Of a stretch of DNA of 64,000 nt, positions 8,470 to 16,989 are shown piece after piece. The DNA is from an uncultured Anaerolineae bacterium (GTDB lineage: Bacteria; Chloroflexota; Anaerolineae; Promineifilales; Promineifilaceae). Position 1 is the first letter of the stretch. Every line of letters begins with the position of its first letter. The notes below the pieces were generated by a model, which searched no databases, was not told where the DNA came from, and saw only the letters and a program-made list of their open reading frames with translations. A program made the translations under genes and the position numbers. The stretch is from positions 1 through 64,000 of the forward strand of contig CAJQMR010000006.1 of assembly GCA_905479495.1 (NCBI GenBank), written 5' to 3'.

Positions 8470-9564
8470 CTATGGGCAAAAGTCTGTGGTTGTCGTTGCA
8501 TTGTAGAACCAGTTGTAAGCGTAATAGGGGTAAGCATGGGCTGTTTGGGCACGGATAGAGATGCGTCCTGCACCATTGAGTCCATCGGGAATGCTAAACG
8601 TATAGCGAGCGCTGCTGTCATCACCAGAGGCCAGCGTGCCAACTGAAGTGCCGCCGATACCCTGTGTGTACATGGCACCCATGGTCACAGCAAACGTCTG
8701 GTTCTTGGGGAAGTTTTTGGTCTGAATGGTGACGTCGCCATCTTTGGTGACGGTGCAAACGGTGAAGGTTGGAATGCCTGTGTAAATCGGAACCGGGTCA
8801 CCTCCACCATTCCCGCTGCCAGTATCCACAGTTGCATTGTGGAACCAGTTGTAGGCGTAGAACGGATTGGCGTGAGCAGTTTGGGCACGGATGGAGACGC
8901 GTGCGTCGCCCTTCAGTGCATCGGGAATGTTAAAGGTGGCTGTTAGTGTGCCGCCAGCACCGGAATCTATCGTGCCGACGTTGATGCCCCCAATGCCACG
9001 CGTATACATTTTGCCCATCGTTACCGTGAAGGTCATGTTGGCCGGGAAGTTATTGGTTTCAATGGTAACGTCTTTGCCTTCGGTAACGGCCGTTACCTTA
9101 AAGGTGGGAATGCCAGTATACGTTGGACCGGGTGGTGTACCGGGGGTGACGCTGCCGGGTGCTGTATTGTTATAGAACCAGTTGTAGCTGTAATATCCCT
9201 GGGTGCTGTCCAGGCGAATGGCCACCTGGGCATCTCCCTTTAGGCCATCGGGAATCGCGTACGTGGCGGACAGAGATCCACCAGCACCAGAATCCAACGT
9301 ACCAACAACCGTGCCCCCGGCTCCCAACGTCCCCATCTTGTTCATGCGCACGGTGAACGTTTGCCCGGCGGGGAAGTTGTGCGTTTGGATGGTCACACTC
9401 TCGCCGCCCTTCACGCTGGTGATGCTGATGGTGGGGATGACTAATGAGCTGGAGGCAGCGGTGCCAGCACCAAATAATAATGCCAAAACAAGCAGTGTCA
9501 GCGCACCGGCCTTATTCCGCCAAAAACGGCCGAATGTTGCCAGAGATCGGATATTGTGAAACAT
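8470..9564 (-). CDS. Secreted protein with three tandem beta-type repeats
   Basis: 364 residues: an N-terminal export signal (hydrophobic A-L-T-L-L-V-L-A-L-L-F-G at about 19-30, then A-x-A-type cleavage), followed by three related units of about 100 residues. Each unit has an N-F-P-x-x-x-T-F-x-V step, then G-A-G-G, I-P-D-x-L-x-G, and ends Y-x-Y-N-W-F-x-N. Units 1 and 2 are joined by a Gly/Pro/Thr linker. I do not recognise the family. The repeated design and signal point to a surface or secreted structural or adhesive protein. The gene has a run-on hairpin terminator and a good ribosome site (GGAGG) ahead of its ATG. Confidence 0.8.
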   Translation of the reverse strand: MFHNIRSLATFGRFWRNKAGALTLLVLALLFGAGTAASSSLVIPTISITSVKGGESVTIQTHNFPAGQTFTVRMNKMGTLGAGGTVVGTLDSGAGGSLSATYAIPDGLKGDAQVAIRLDSTQGYYSYNWFYNNTAPGSVTPGTPPGPTYTGIPTFKVTAVTEGKDVTIETNNFPANMTFTVTMGKMYTRGIGGINVGTIDSGAGGTLTATFNIPDALKGDARVSIRAQTAHANPFYAYNWFHNATVDTGSGNGGGDPVPIYTGIPTFTVCTVTKDGDVTIQTKNFPKNQTFAVTMGAMYTQGIGGTSVGTLASGDDSSARYTFSIPDGLNGAGRISIRAQTAHAYPYYAYNWFYNATTTTDFCP

Positions 9565-9802
9565 TGGAACCTCCTTCAGTTGTGATGCAGGGGTACAAAT
9601 AATAGAACCAACCTTTAACGAGAAGTCACCTTAGGCTGGTTAAGGTTATACAATTAGGACACATACAATGAGATGTAGGTAAATCCCTCCTGCAATGAGT
9701 TGTTTGCCTCAATTGGGCAATCTGGACAATACGGTGCCCGCATTATACATAAAAACAGAGGGGAATATCTATAGAACGGCCGTTCCCCTACTTGTGTAAA
9801 TA

Positions 9803-9830
9803 AAAAGCGCCTCCTGTAAGAGGCGCTTTT
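9803..9830 (-). terminator. Hairpin terminator after the V4R gene
   Basis: An 11-bp stem AAAAGCGCCTC, six-base loop, GAGGCGCTTTT. A and T ends make it bidirectional. It lies 30 bases past the V4R gene stop on the minus strand. Confidence 0.8.
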
Positions 9831-9859
9831 GTAGCAAATTCGTCTGAAAGTTGTAGGGT

Positions 9860-10492
9860 TTACAGCGGGTCTTTGTCGATAACCACAATACCCGTTTCAT
9901 CACCCTGGCCAATACATTGGGTTGGGGAAACATTAAACCGCTTGTCGGAATCCACAAAGTTTTCCAATGCACCTTGTAACACACCTACAGCTAGATGGCA
10001 GACTGGTGAATCGGTGTCACGATTGGTGCACATGGGGCAAACTAAAATATTCCAGTACCATGATTTATCATCATCCGTCAGTGATACTTCCTGATCGCTG
10101 ACCTGGTTGAAGAATTTAGCAAAAAATTGCAGCCCCAGCCCAATGCGCCGCTCCAGCGAGCCAATCTTCATGGCGGCGCGGGCGGCCGTGGCTACGGAAC
10201 CAAAACTGTCCAGACCGTCGTTGAAGGTCTTCTTACCCGCACGTACGGCAAACGCACGAGCACCACGGGCACCGTACATATCCCAAAATGCCTGTTGTAA
10301 TTGGCCTACATGGGCAAATGGAACTTCTTTTTTCATGTTGTCAGGCGGATAATTTTCAATGTAATGAGATAGGCGACCCATGTTGAGCAGTGCTTTCACA
10401 CCATTTTTCCCTACAATTTCTTCTGTAGCGATTAAAATGATGCGCACCCACCGATTTGGGTAGAACTTATCTTCATTTGCGGGACCTGCCAT
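9860..10492 (-). CDS. V4R (4-vinyl reductase-like) small-molecule binding protein
   Basis: 210 residues. The C-terminal half has the V4R signature: I-L-V-C-P-M-C (about 150-156), a second Cys ten residues later in S-P-V-C-H-L-A-V-G-V-L-Q-G, and a final Cys near T-Q-C-I-G-Q-G. V4R domains (PF02830) bind hydrophobic ligands or metals and occur in BchJ, TRAPP Bet3 relatives and phenol-sensing regulators. The N-terminal part is helical, without a DNA-binding or ATPase domain, so this is a stand-alone sensor or ligand carrier. A strong ribosome site GGAGGTAAGTT precedes ATG 10492. No bacteriochlorophyll gene is nearby. Confidence 0.72.
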   Translation of the reverse strand: MAGPANEDKFYPNRWVRIILIATEEIVGKNGVKALLNMGRLSHYIENYPPDNMKKEVPFAHVGQLQQAFWDMYGARGARAFAVRAGKKTFNDGLDSFGSVATAARAAMKIGSLERRIGLGLQFFAKFFNQVSDQEVSLTDDDKSWYWNILVCPMCTNRDTDSPVCHLAVGVLQGALENFVDSDKRFNVSPTQCIGQGDETGIVVIDKDPL

Positions 10493-10628
10493 AACTTACC
10501 TCCAACGACTTGAACGAAACTGTGTGAAAACAAGAAATTCTCAATACTGCGTTATTATAGTACATCCTCTGGTTCTTCACACGCGCTCGCATGCTTTTTG
10601 ACAAATTCTGCACATTTGGCGAAATGTG

Positions 10629-11084
10629 TCAATCTTTTTGTCCTAATATCTTTAGCGCTTCCTGGGCACAGGCCTGCACATTCGTGGGCATATCCGTGTT
10701 TGCCAGATCAGTTTGATTGAACCATTTGAGGCGATCTGTTTCGCCGTGGGCAGGATTTAAGCTGCTGGAAACGGCCGTTGCATAATAAATAAAATCGATG
10801 TGTTGATGGTAAGGATTGATGTTTTCCAACAACAGGTACATGGGACGATGCAGCTGGCACGCTGCATCGTCAGTGGCAAAGAGAACGGTGTCTGGGTTAT
10901 ACAAAGCGATGTCCAGCCCGGTTTCCTCTTTCACCTCACGAACGGCCGCAGCTTCTGGCAGTTCATCCCGATCGATATGTCCCCCGGCGGGTAACCAGGT
11001 GCCATACCGCTTATGCTGGTGCAGCAGCACCTTATCTTTGTGTACCACAAACGTGGTGGCAGTGAAGTGGCGTGTAATTTCCAT
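10629..11084 (-). CDS. Nudix hydrolase
   Basis: A 151-residue protein with a complete Nudix box starting G-G-H-I-D-R-D-E-L-P-E-A (about 36-47) and ending R-E-V-K-E-E-T-G-L-D. The box binds Mg and cleaves X-linked nucleoside diphosphates. Substrate cannot be told from sequence. A stuttered inverted repeat (11092-11127) separates it from the upstream amidohydrolase gene. Just downstream, CACATTT-CGCC-AAATGTG (10609-10626) could form a weak hairpin. Confidence 0.9.
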   Translation of the reverse strand: MEITRHFTATTFVVHKDKVLLHQHKRYGTWLPAGGHIDRDELPEAAAVREVKEETGLDIALYNPDTVLFATDDAACQLHRPMYLLLENINPYHQHIDFIYYATAVSSSLNPAHGETDRLKWFNQTDLANTDMPTNVQACAQEALKILGQKD

Positions 11085-11091
11085 GGGAAGT

Positions 11092-11127
11092 TTGGAGAAT
11101 TGAGATAAGTTCTTCTCAATTCTCCAA
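11092..11127. repeat. Intergenic inverted repeat, GGAGAATT family
   Basis: TTGGAGAATTGAGA (11092-11105) and its exact reverse complement (11114-11127) fill the gap between the Nudix and M20 genes. Similar GGAGATT/AATCTCC words recur at 43303-43372 and 54190-54226. Confidence 0.8.
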
Positions 11128-11135
11128 TCTCTGTC

Positions 11136-12317
11136 TTAGCGAATTTTGCCGGTAACAAAACGGCGAGCCGTTTCGGCCAGGATAGCGGCACCCACGGGGA
11201 GGACGCTTTCGTCAATGTCAAAAATATCGGTGTGGTGATGGCGGGTGACGCCATCGTCGATAGCGGCACCGAGCATAAACATAGCCCCTTTGGCTTCGCG
11301 GGTCATGTAGGCAAAATCTTCGGCCCCCATGCCAAACTCGGTGTTGAGCACGGCCGTTTCTTCCCCCATCTCCTTAGCTACATCCCGCATCCACTCATTC
11401 ACCTGCTCATTGTTGAACATAGCCGGGTACCCTTTGGCCAGTTCAAATTCATAGCTGCCGCCCATTTGCTCGCTCAATTTGAATGCATTTTCCACCTCGG
11501 CCCAAAGCTGCTCGCGTACATCGTCGTGGTAGGAGCGGATGGTGCCTTGAATGTAAACCTCGTTGGGGATGACGTTGGGCGCTGCCCCGCCGCTGACCTG
11601 ACCCAAACTCACCACGCAGCCGCGCAATGGGTTGATGCGACGAGAGGGGATGGCATAAATAGCGGGCAAAATCACGCTAAGCATGTGCAGCGGATCGCTG
11701 CCAGTGTGCGGATACGCGCCGTGACCACCATCCCCGCGCACCCAGGCTTTGAAGGAATCGACGTTGGCCAGCGAGTAGCCATCCTGAAAGCGCAGCTGCC
11801 CGGCCGGATAATCGGAGGCCACATGCAGGGCGATGACGGCATCGACACCTTCTAGCGCACCATCAGCAATCATGGCCGTGGCTCCGCTCACACCGTCGGT
11901 GTCAAATGCTTCTTCAGAAGGCTGGAAGAGGAAACGGACGTTGCCTTGCCAATTGCCATCAGCCAGGCTTTGCTTGAGTAAATGGGCCGCGCCCAACAGC
12001 ATGGCGGTGTGCGAATCATGGCCGCAAGCGTGCATGACGCCAGGGTTTTGCGATTTATATGGCGCATCTGATTTTTGCAGGATGGGCAGGGCGTCCATGT
12101 CGGCGCGAATGGCGATGGTGGGGCCATCGCCCGTGCCAATTTGGCCCACCACACCGGTGCGACCCACGCCGGTTTTCACGTCAATGCCCAATTCGGTAAG
12201 CGTGTCGGCCACGAGTGCGGCCGTTCTGAATTCCTGAAATCCTAGTTCGGGATGGGCGTGGATGTCACGCCGCAAGCGGATAAGTTCATCGTGTAATGCT
12301 TTGGCTTTGTCTAACAT
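11136..12317 (-). CDS. M20 family metallo-amidohydrolase (hippurate hydrolase-like)
   Basis: 393 residues spanning a full M20D amidohydrolase. Metal ligands are seen in M-H-A-C-G-H-D-S-H-T-A-M (about 97-108), in the Q-P-S-E-E glutamate pair, and in the C-terminal G-A-E-D-F-A-Y-M motif. The insertion or dimerisation domain lies between about 180 and 300. Members cleave N-acyl amino acids, hippurate or IAA conjugates. Exact substrate unknown. ATG 12317 follows AAAGGAACGAAC, a usable ribosome site. Probably cytoplasmic. Confidence 0.93.
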   Translation of the reverse strand: MLDKAKALHDELIRLRRDIHAHPELGFQEFRTAALVADTLTELGIDVKTGVGRTGVVGQIGTGDGPTIAIRADMDALPILQKSDAPYKSQNPGVMHACGHDSHTAMLLGAAHLLKQSLADGNWQGNVRFLFQPSEEAFDTDGVSGATAMIADGALEGVDAVIALHVASDYPAGQLRFQDGYSLANVDSFKAWVRGDGGHGAYPHTGSDPLHMLSVILPAIYAIPSRRINPLRGCVVSLGQVSGGAAPNVIPNEVYIQGTIRSYHDDVREQLWAEVENAFKLSEQMGGSYEFELAKGYPAMFNNEQVNEWMRDVAKEMGEETAVLNTEFGMGAEDFAYMTREAKGAMFMLGAAIDDGVTRHHHTDIFDIDESVLPVGAAILAETARRFVTGKIR

Positions 12318-12330
12318 GTTCGTTCCTTTT

Positions 12331-12360
12331 GTTGGGGCGACCCGCCGGGTCGCCCTTACT
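12331..12360. repeat. GC-rich palindromic repeat, GGGGCGACCC family
   Basis: GGGGCGACCC-GCC-GGGTCGCCC forms a strong hairpin between the M20 gene and the pentapeptide gene, overlapping the last codons of the latter. The same frame (GTAGGGGCGnnnn...CGCCCCTAC) appears inside a coding sequence at 54945-54972. Confidence 0.7.
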
Positions 12361-12955
12361 CTGAATGGTTAGGGTTTTCTAAAATAATGTCCAGTCCGTG
12401 CAGTAGGGCGACGGCTTCGGGCAGCGAAAATTTTGTTTTCTTGAGCGTATTTTGGTTGGCAGCGATGGCGTAATTGTACGCGCCTCGGAAATCGGCCTTG
12501 GTGAGATTGGTGCGAACGAAACGGCTGTCTGTAAAGTCGGTGTGGGTGCAGTTAGCCTGGGTGAGATTGGTTTCGGCAAAGGTAGCTTCTTTGGCCAGGC
12601 AATGGGTGATGACGGCTTTGGTTAAATCTAACTCCATGAAGGTGGCGTAACTGAGATTGCAGCTGTGGAATTCGATCCACTCGATTCGGCTCACTTTGGC
12701 CCAGTTGATGCCAATTAGCTTACATTGCTCAAATTTACTGCGTTGGATGATGCTGTAATTCACATCCAGCAAGCTTAGATCGCAATTCTGAAATTGGCAA
12801 TCGCGGAAGGTGCAGCGTTTGAACTGCGTCTCGCTGAAGTTACAGTTGGTAAAGGTGCATTCTTCGAAGGTAACGGCCGTAATCACTTCTTGTGTCAAAG
12901 TCAGGTTTGCAAATTGCTGATCAGCATATTCTTCGCCATCTTCAAAAGCAGTCAT
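12356..12955 (-). CDS. Qnr/MfpA-like pentapeptide repeat protein
   Basis: 199 residues from ATG 12955. Residues 12-165 consist of A/C-[DNS]-[LF]-x-x pentapeptides (C-T-F-T-N, C-N-F-S-E, C-T-F-R-D, C-Q-F-Q-N and so on), which fold as a right-handed quadrilateral helix mimicking B-DNA. The ending, N-Y-A-I-x-x-x-x-N-T-L-K-K-T-K-F-S-L-P-E-A-V then D-I-I-L, is the conserved tail of the Qnr-like branch. Qnr and MfpA bind gyrase. ATG shares its A with the TGA of the upstream gene for a stand-alone gyrase-A C-terminal propeller, so the two are translated together. Gyrase protection or modulation is inferred. Confidence 0.88.
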   Translation of the reverse strand: MTAFEDGEEYADQQFANLTLTQEVITAVTFEECTFTNCNFSETQFKRCTFRDCQFQNCDLSLLDVNYSIIQRSKFEQCKLIGINWAKVSRIEWIEFHSCNLSYATFMELDLTKAVITHCLAKEATFAETNLTQANCTHTDFTDSRFVRTNLTKADFRGAYNYAIAANQNTLKKTKFSLPEAVALLHGLDIILENPNHSE

Positions 12956-13992
12956 CAATTCTCCAGAGTGGCTACGGCAACGGCCGTTACCACATCGTTG
13001 CGCAAGCCCATGCAGTTAACCCCTTGCACCACACCTTCTTTGGGCGGCACTTCATTGGCCTGAAAACGAATGATTTTGCCGCTCTGGGCCAAAATGAAGA
13101 GATCATCTGCTTCATTCACTGTAACTGCACCGATGAGCTGGTCGGTTTTGAGGATGGTTTTGCCGCCTGCGCCGGGCGCTTTGTTCATGCGGAAGCCGCT
13201 CATCTGGCGGATGGTGCCTTTGCCATCGTACCCCACCACAAACACGCTGCTGCTCTCCACCACACTGGCGACGGCCACGATCTCATCGCTGGGATTGACG
13301 CGCAGCCCCAGGCAGCCGCCGCGTGCGGGCACCTGCGTCTCGCGGAACCGTATCCCTTGCGACTGTTGGGTAGCCAGGAAAATCTCGTCACGGCCGTTGG
13401 TCCAGCAAACGGCCGTAACCTGTCCGCCTTGCTTTACGTCATGAAACGTCATGCCGGGGATGAGATTTTTGCCGAAGTAGCTGGCAGCGACGCGCTGCAC
13501 CCAGCCGCGCTGACTGGCTAAAATGACGTACTGGCCGCCCTCGGCCGGAATGGCACCGATGACGTGTTCATTGCCGTGAAAAGGGAATTTGCTGATGAGG
13601 CTCTCGCCAGGGGCGCGCAGCTCCTTTGTTTGGTGGATGTCGGCCACGGCCAGGGGGAAGACACGCCCCAAGTTGCTGAACAGCAGTAACTGCTCGCTTT
13701 CGTCGGCGACGGCCACATGGGCGGGATAGTCGTGCTCGTCCACTTCCAGATCAAACACGCCGATGCCGCTGCGGCGTTGACGGCCGTACAGATGCCGTGC
13801 CGTCCGTTTAGCCATCCCCCGCTGGCTGATGGTGATGACTTGTTGGGTGGTAGGCGGTTCGGCAGGCTCAGTATCGGCGCTGCGGCGGCGGGGCTGGCTA
13901 GATTGAGCGCTTTGCAGCTCAGCCTCCAGCGCTTCGATGTAGGCCAATACATCGGGGCTAACGTTGCTTAAATCGGGGCGTTCTTGGTTCAT
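12955..13992 (-). CDS. Stand-alone gyrase-A C-terminal beta-pinwheel protein
   Basis: 345 residues from ATG 13992, preceded by GGGAGAGT; an upstream start in the repeat is less likely. Residues 51-345 match the DNA-wrapping C-terminal domain of GyrA/ParC. Blade 1 reads V-I-T-I-S-Q-R-G-M-A-K-R followed by Q-R-R-S-G-I-G (72-78), a close GyrA-box (QRRGGKG), then L-L-L-F-S-N-L-G-R-V-F-P-L. About five further blades carry R-A-P-G-E-S, P-A-R-G-G, K-A-P-G-A-G-G and P-P-K-E-G-V-V. The catalytic breakage-rejoining domain (winged helix, Tyr) is absent; only about 50 residues, with a short coiled segment, precede the propeller. It should bind and wrap DNA without cutting. It is coupled by a TGATG junction to a gyrase-targeting pentapeptide protein. 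Confidence 0.88.
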   Translation of the reverse strand: MNQERPDLSNVSPDVLAYIEALEAELQSAQSSQPRRRSADTEPAEPPTTQQVITISQRGMAKRTARHLYGRQRRSGIGVFDLEVDEHDYPAHVAVADESEQLLLFSNLGRVFPLAVADIHQTKELRAPGESLISKFPFHGNEHVIGAIPAEGGQYVILASQRGWVQRVAASYFGKNLIPGMTFHDVKQGGQVTAVCWTNGRDEIFLATQQSQGIRFRETQVPARGGCLGLRVNPSDEIVAVASVVESSSVFVVGYDGKGTIRQMSGFRMNKAPGAGGKTILKTDQLIGAVTVNEADDLFILAQSGKIIRFQANEVPPKEGVVQGVNCMGLRNDVVTAVAVATLEN

Positions 13993-14010
13993 ACACTCTC
14001 CCGTATTTTT

Positions 14011-14101
14011 TGACGCAAAGAGGCAAAGGAGCAAAGAGTAAGAAGTGAAAAGTAAAAAGTGAAAGCTTTGCGCCTTCTTTCTCTTTGCGGACTTTGCGTT
14101 A
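14011..14101. repeat. Stuttered inverted repeat, GCAAAG and GTGAAA words
   Basis: Two nested word repeats: GCAAAGAGGCAAAGGAGCAAAG facing TTTGCGC...CTTTGCGGACTTTGCG, with GAAGTGAAAAGTAAAAAGTG in the loop. It sits upstream of the propeller gene. Confidence 0.75.
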
Positions 14102-14187
14102 AAAATTTCTCATGACCCCGATCATAGAGAGGGAAGGCAGAATCGGCAATATGAATTGTGGGTTTGGCTGTTTGGGGAGGTAGAAGT

Positions 14188-14796
14188 TTAAAGCAAAATA
14201 TCGGCAATGGAGATGTCTAAATTGGCGAAGTTGGTGAAGGTGACGTCGTTGAAGGGGAGGTTGTGGTGGGCTTTGAGCTGGGCCATCAGCCCCAGGTAGT
14301 TACCTACGATGCGGTCTTGCCAGTTGAGGTTGAGGTGGGAAACAGCCGTTTTAATTCCCGCTTCTTCCCCCTCCAACTCAATAAAATTGCCGTAGGGCAG
14401 CTCATCCAGCACAATTTCGACATCCCGCCACTGGAACGTCTCACGGTATTTTTCATATACCTGCATTGGGGCAAAGCCCAGCCGCTGGAAAATTAGAGAC
14501 AGCGTATCAAAGTTGCTGACCTGCACTTCCAGTTCTTCGCGCACTTTGGCTTCACTTTGGGGAAGGTTTTTGGGGGTGCCTTTGTAGGTGAGGGTAACGG
14601 CCGTATCCTGCCGCAGCCGTAACAAAGAAAGTTCCTGGTACAAACGTTCATCGGCCGTATCAAAGCGCACATTGCGCTCATAAATGCGTGGCTTTTTTAG
14701 CACTGCCCCCGCCGCCAGCAGCTGCTCCCGAAAGGCTGCCAGCTCAGGCATATAAAACTTCACCTCAACTTCTAAATTCTGTTGATCCGCACCCAC
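14188..14796 (-). CDS. CYTH domain protein (CyaB-like / tunnel triphosphatase)
   Basis: 202 residues. The family-defining E-x-E-x-K motif is E-V-E-V-K at 9-13. Basic and acidic tunnel residues follow: R-N-V-R-F-D, L-R-L-R-Q-D, L-T-Y-K-G-T, K-V-R-E-E-L-E, Y-R-E-T-F and E-L-P-Y-G-N-F-I-E-L-E-G. CYTH enzymes hydrolyse inorganic or thiamine triphosphate or make cAMP; which applies here cannot be decided. The only start that keeps E-V-E-V-K is GTG 14796, which lies in a GTGAAAAGTGAGAAGTG intergenic repeat without a normal ribosome site. Confidence 0.88.
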   Translation of the reverse strand: MGADQQNLEVEVKFYMPELAAFREQLLAAGAVLKKPRIYERNVRFDTADERLYQELSLLRLRQDTAVTLTYKGTPKNLPQSEAKVREELEVQVSNFDTLSLIFQRLGFAPMQVYEKYRETFQWRDVEIVLDELPYGNFIELEGEEAGIKTAVSHLNLNWQDRIVGNYLGLMAQLKAHHNLPFNDVTFTNFANLDISIADILL

Positions 14797-14852
14797 TTCT
14801 CACTTTTCACTTTTCACTGCCTACCGAATCACCAGTTACTGATTCCCGTCCA
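14797..14852. repeat. Stuttered repeat, TCACTTT and TCACCA words
   Basis: CTCACTTTTCACTTTTCACTG and ACCGAATCACCAGTTACTGATT fill the gap between the biotin-carrier and CYTH genes. The first word is the complement of the AGTGAAA words at 14041 and 20232. Confidence 0.65.
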
Positions 14853-15383
14853 CTATTCACCAGAAATCAGTTCTTCCTCGTCCTCATCAATAATAACTGC
14901 CAGCACCTGATCTTTCTCTACGCTGGCCCCTGCTGCCACATTTATCCGAGCGATGACGCCATCCTTAGGGGCACGCAGTTCATTCTCCATCTTCATCGAC
15001 TCCAGAATGATCACCTTGTCCCCTTTCTGCACAAATTGCCCTTCCGCCACCGGCACGGCCACAATTAGGCCGGGCATAGGAGACTTGATCTGCACTTCGC
15101 CAGCCACATCGCTGGTGACGCCGCGTGCCTTGGCCAGCCGGTAGGCGCGCTCATCTTGCACCTTTACCGTGTACAGTTCGCCCTTGGTGAGTACGTCCCA
15201 AACGTCGTCGCGGGCTTCTACCACCGCTTCTAACGATTGATTATTCAGGAGCAGCGACAGGGCATCCGCCTCTGGCAAATGCTGGAAGTCGATCTCATAG
15301 CGTTTGCCATTGACCAAAATTTGATTATTGTGCTCAATTTCGATAATAAATTCTTCGTCGTTTACTGTGGTTATGTATTTCAT
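14853..15383 (-). CDS. Biotin carboxyl carrier protein of an acyl-CoA carboxylase
   Basis: 176 residues. The C-terminal 75 residues are a biotinyl domain with E-S-M-K-M-E-N (128-134); the biotinylated lysine is K131. The N-terminal 90 residues resemble the linker domain that precedes BCCP in actinobacterial-type alpha subunits. It is the third gene after the carboxyltransferase (17071-18615) and biotin carboxylase (15472-16989). Here, what is often one fused alpha chain is split into two polypeptides. Product role: carries CO2 between the two active sites. Confidence 0.95.
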   Translation of the reverse strand: MKYITTVNDEEFIIEIEHNNQILVNGKRYEIDFQHLPEADALSLLLNNQSLEAVVEARDDVWDVLTKGELYTVKVQDERAYRLAKARGVTSDVAGEVQIKSPMPGLIVAVPVAEGQFVQKGDKVIILESMKMENELRAPKDGVIARINVAAGASVEKDQVLAVIIDEDEEELISGE

Positions 15384-15471
15384 GGGCTATCCAATTGCCC
15401 AATTACTCAATTACTCAATTACACAATTACGGATTGTAATTAGGTAATTAGGTAACTGGATAATTGGGTAA
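15384..15471. repeat. Intra-operon stuttered hairpin, AATTACTC words
   Basis: CAATTGCCCAATTACTCAA, with further AATTACTC and AATTACAC words, faces TAATTAGGTAATTAGGTAA and TAATTGGGTAATTA. Together they form a long AT-rich stem between the biotin carboxylase and carrier genes. The same words make the hairpin at 21152-21240. Confidence 0.85.
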
Positions 15472-16989
15472 TTACTTCCTCAATCGCTCCCAGCGACTGT
15501 ACCATTTCCAATTGCTTACATCTCGTTCGCCGGGGGCCACAATTTGGCTGGCTTGCTGCCCTTGCTGATGGGCCATGAGTGTGGCCAAAATAGCAGCTTC
15601 CATGGTTAATGGCGCTTCGCGGTCGCTCATTTTGAACCGCTCTTCCACAAAATGGGTGTCGAACTGGCCGGTTAAAAAGCGATGACTGTCCATCATGTGC
15701 TGGTGGAAGGGGATGTTGGTCTTCACCCCCATGATGCGATACTCCTCCAGGGCACGGCGCATGCGCAAAATGGCTTCACCGCGTGTCTCGCCGTAGCAGA
15801 TGAGCTTGCTGATCATCGAGTCGTAGTAGGGGGTTATTTCATAGCCGGGGAAGACGCCGGTATCGACGCGCACGCCAGGGCCGGTGGGTACGCGGCTGAC
15901 GGTGATGGTACCTGTGGAGGGCAGATAGTTATTATAGGGGTCTTCGGCATTGATGCGGCACTCGATGGCCCAGCCCTTCATTTTGATGTCTTCCTGCTTA
16001 AAGCGCAGCCGTCGCCCACGGGCAATGCGCAGCTGCTCCTGCACGATGTCTACCCCCGTCACCAGTTCGGTGATGGGGTGCTCCACCTGAACGCGGGTGT
16101 TCATCTCTAAAAAGTAGAAATTTTTGTCGCGGTCTACCAAAAATTCAATGGTGCCAGCGCTGACGTAATCAACGGCTTTGGCTGCCGCGACGGCGACATC
16201 ACCCATTTTTTGGCGTAGTTCTTCATCGACGGCAAAGCTGGGGCTTTCTTCGATCACTTTTTGGTGGCGGCGCTGCAGAGAACATTCACGCTCGCCCAGG
16301 TGGATGACGTTGCCGTGCATGTCGGCCAGAACTTGAATTTCGATGTGACGGCCGTTTTCAATCAATTTCTCCAAATACACTGTGTCATCGCCAAAAGCAG
16401 CAGCCGCTTCACGCCGCGCCGCAGCCAGAGCATCCGGTAGGTCAACGGATTTGTAAACGGGGCGCATTCCCTTGCCCCCGCCACCCGCTGAGGCTTTCAC
16501 CAACAGGGGGAAGCCCACCGTTTTGGCCGCTTCAATCAGATCCTCATCCGTTTTGCCCGAGGCACCGGGCACGATAGGAACGCCCGCCGCAACGACCGTT
16601 TCCCGCGCCGTTTGCTTGTCTCCCATAATTTCAATGGCTTCCGGCGGGGGCCCGATAAACACCAGCTCATGCTCCACGCACATCTGGGCAAACTCCGCCC
16701 GCTCCGACAAAAAGCCATAGCCCGGATGAATCGCCTCTGCCCCAGACCGTTTGGCAATGTCGATGAGCTTATCCATGCGCAGGTAGCTGTCGCGTGCCGG
16801 AGAGGGGCCGATATGGTACGCCTCAGTGGCGTAACGTACATGAAGCGCATTGCGGTCAGCATCCGAATAAACCGCCACGGTGCTAATGCCCAGCTCGTGG
16901 CAGGCGCGCAAAATGCGCATTGCAATCTCGCCCCGGTTGGCGATGAGTAACTTGTTGAATCGTTTGGGTAGTAAACTGTCTGTAGCCAT
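15472..16989 (-). CDS. accC: Biotin carboxylase subunit of acyl-CoA carboxylase
   Basis: 505 residues with the complete biotin carboxylase fold: N-terminal L-L-I-A-N-R-G-E-I-A-M-R (14-25), ATP-grasp glycine loop A-S-A-G-G-G-G-K-G-M (about 165-174), E-M-N-T-R-V-Q-V-E-H metal and bicarbonate motif, and R-I-N-A-E-D-P. It carboxylates biotin on the carrier encoded next. It is about 50 residues longer than E. coli AccC because of a C-terminal tail. With the propionyl-CoA-type beta subunit, substrates are probably acetyl- or propionyl-CoA. Confidence 0.96.
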   Translation of the reverse strand: MATDSLLPKRFNKLLIANRGEIAMRILRACHELGISTVAVYSDADRNALHVRYATEAYHIGPSPARDSYLRMDKLIDIAKRSGAEAIHPGYGFLSERAEFAQMCVEHELVFIGPPPEAIEIMGDKQTARETVVAAGVPIVPGASGKTDEDLIEAAKTVGFPLLVKASAGGGGKGMRPVYKSVDLPDALAAARREAAAAFGDDTVYLEKLIENGRHIEIQVLADMHGNVIHLGERECSLQRRHQKVIEESPSFAVDEELRQKMGDVAVAAAKAVDYVSAGTIEFLVDRDKNFYFLEMNTRVQVEHPITELVTGVDIVQEQLRIARGRRLRFKQEDIKMKGWAIECRINAEDPYNNYLPSTGTITVSRVPTGPGVRVDTGVFPGYEITPYYDSMISKLICYGETRGEAILRMRRALEEYRIMGVKTNIPFHQHMMDSHRFLTGQFDTHFVEERFKMSDREAPLTMEAAILATLMAHQQGQQASQIVAPGERDVSNWKWYSRWERLRK

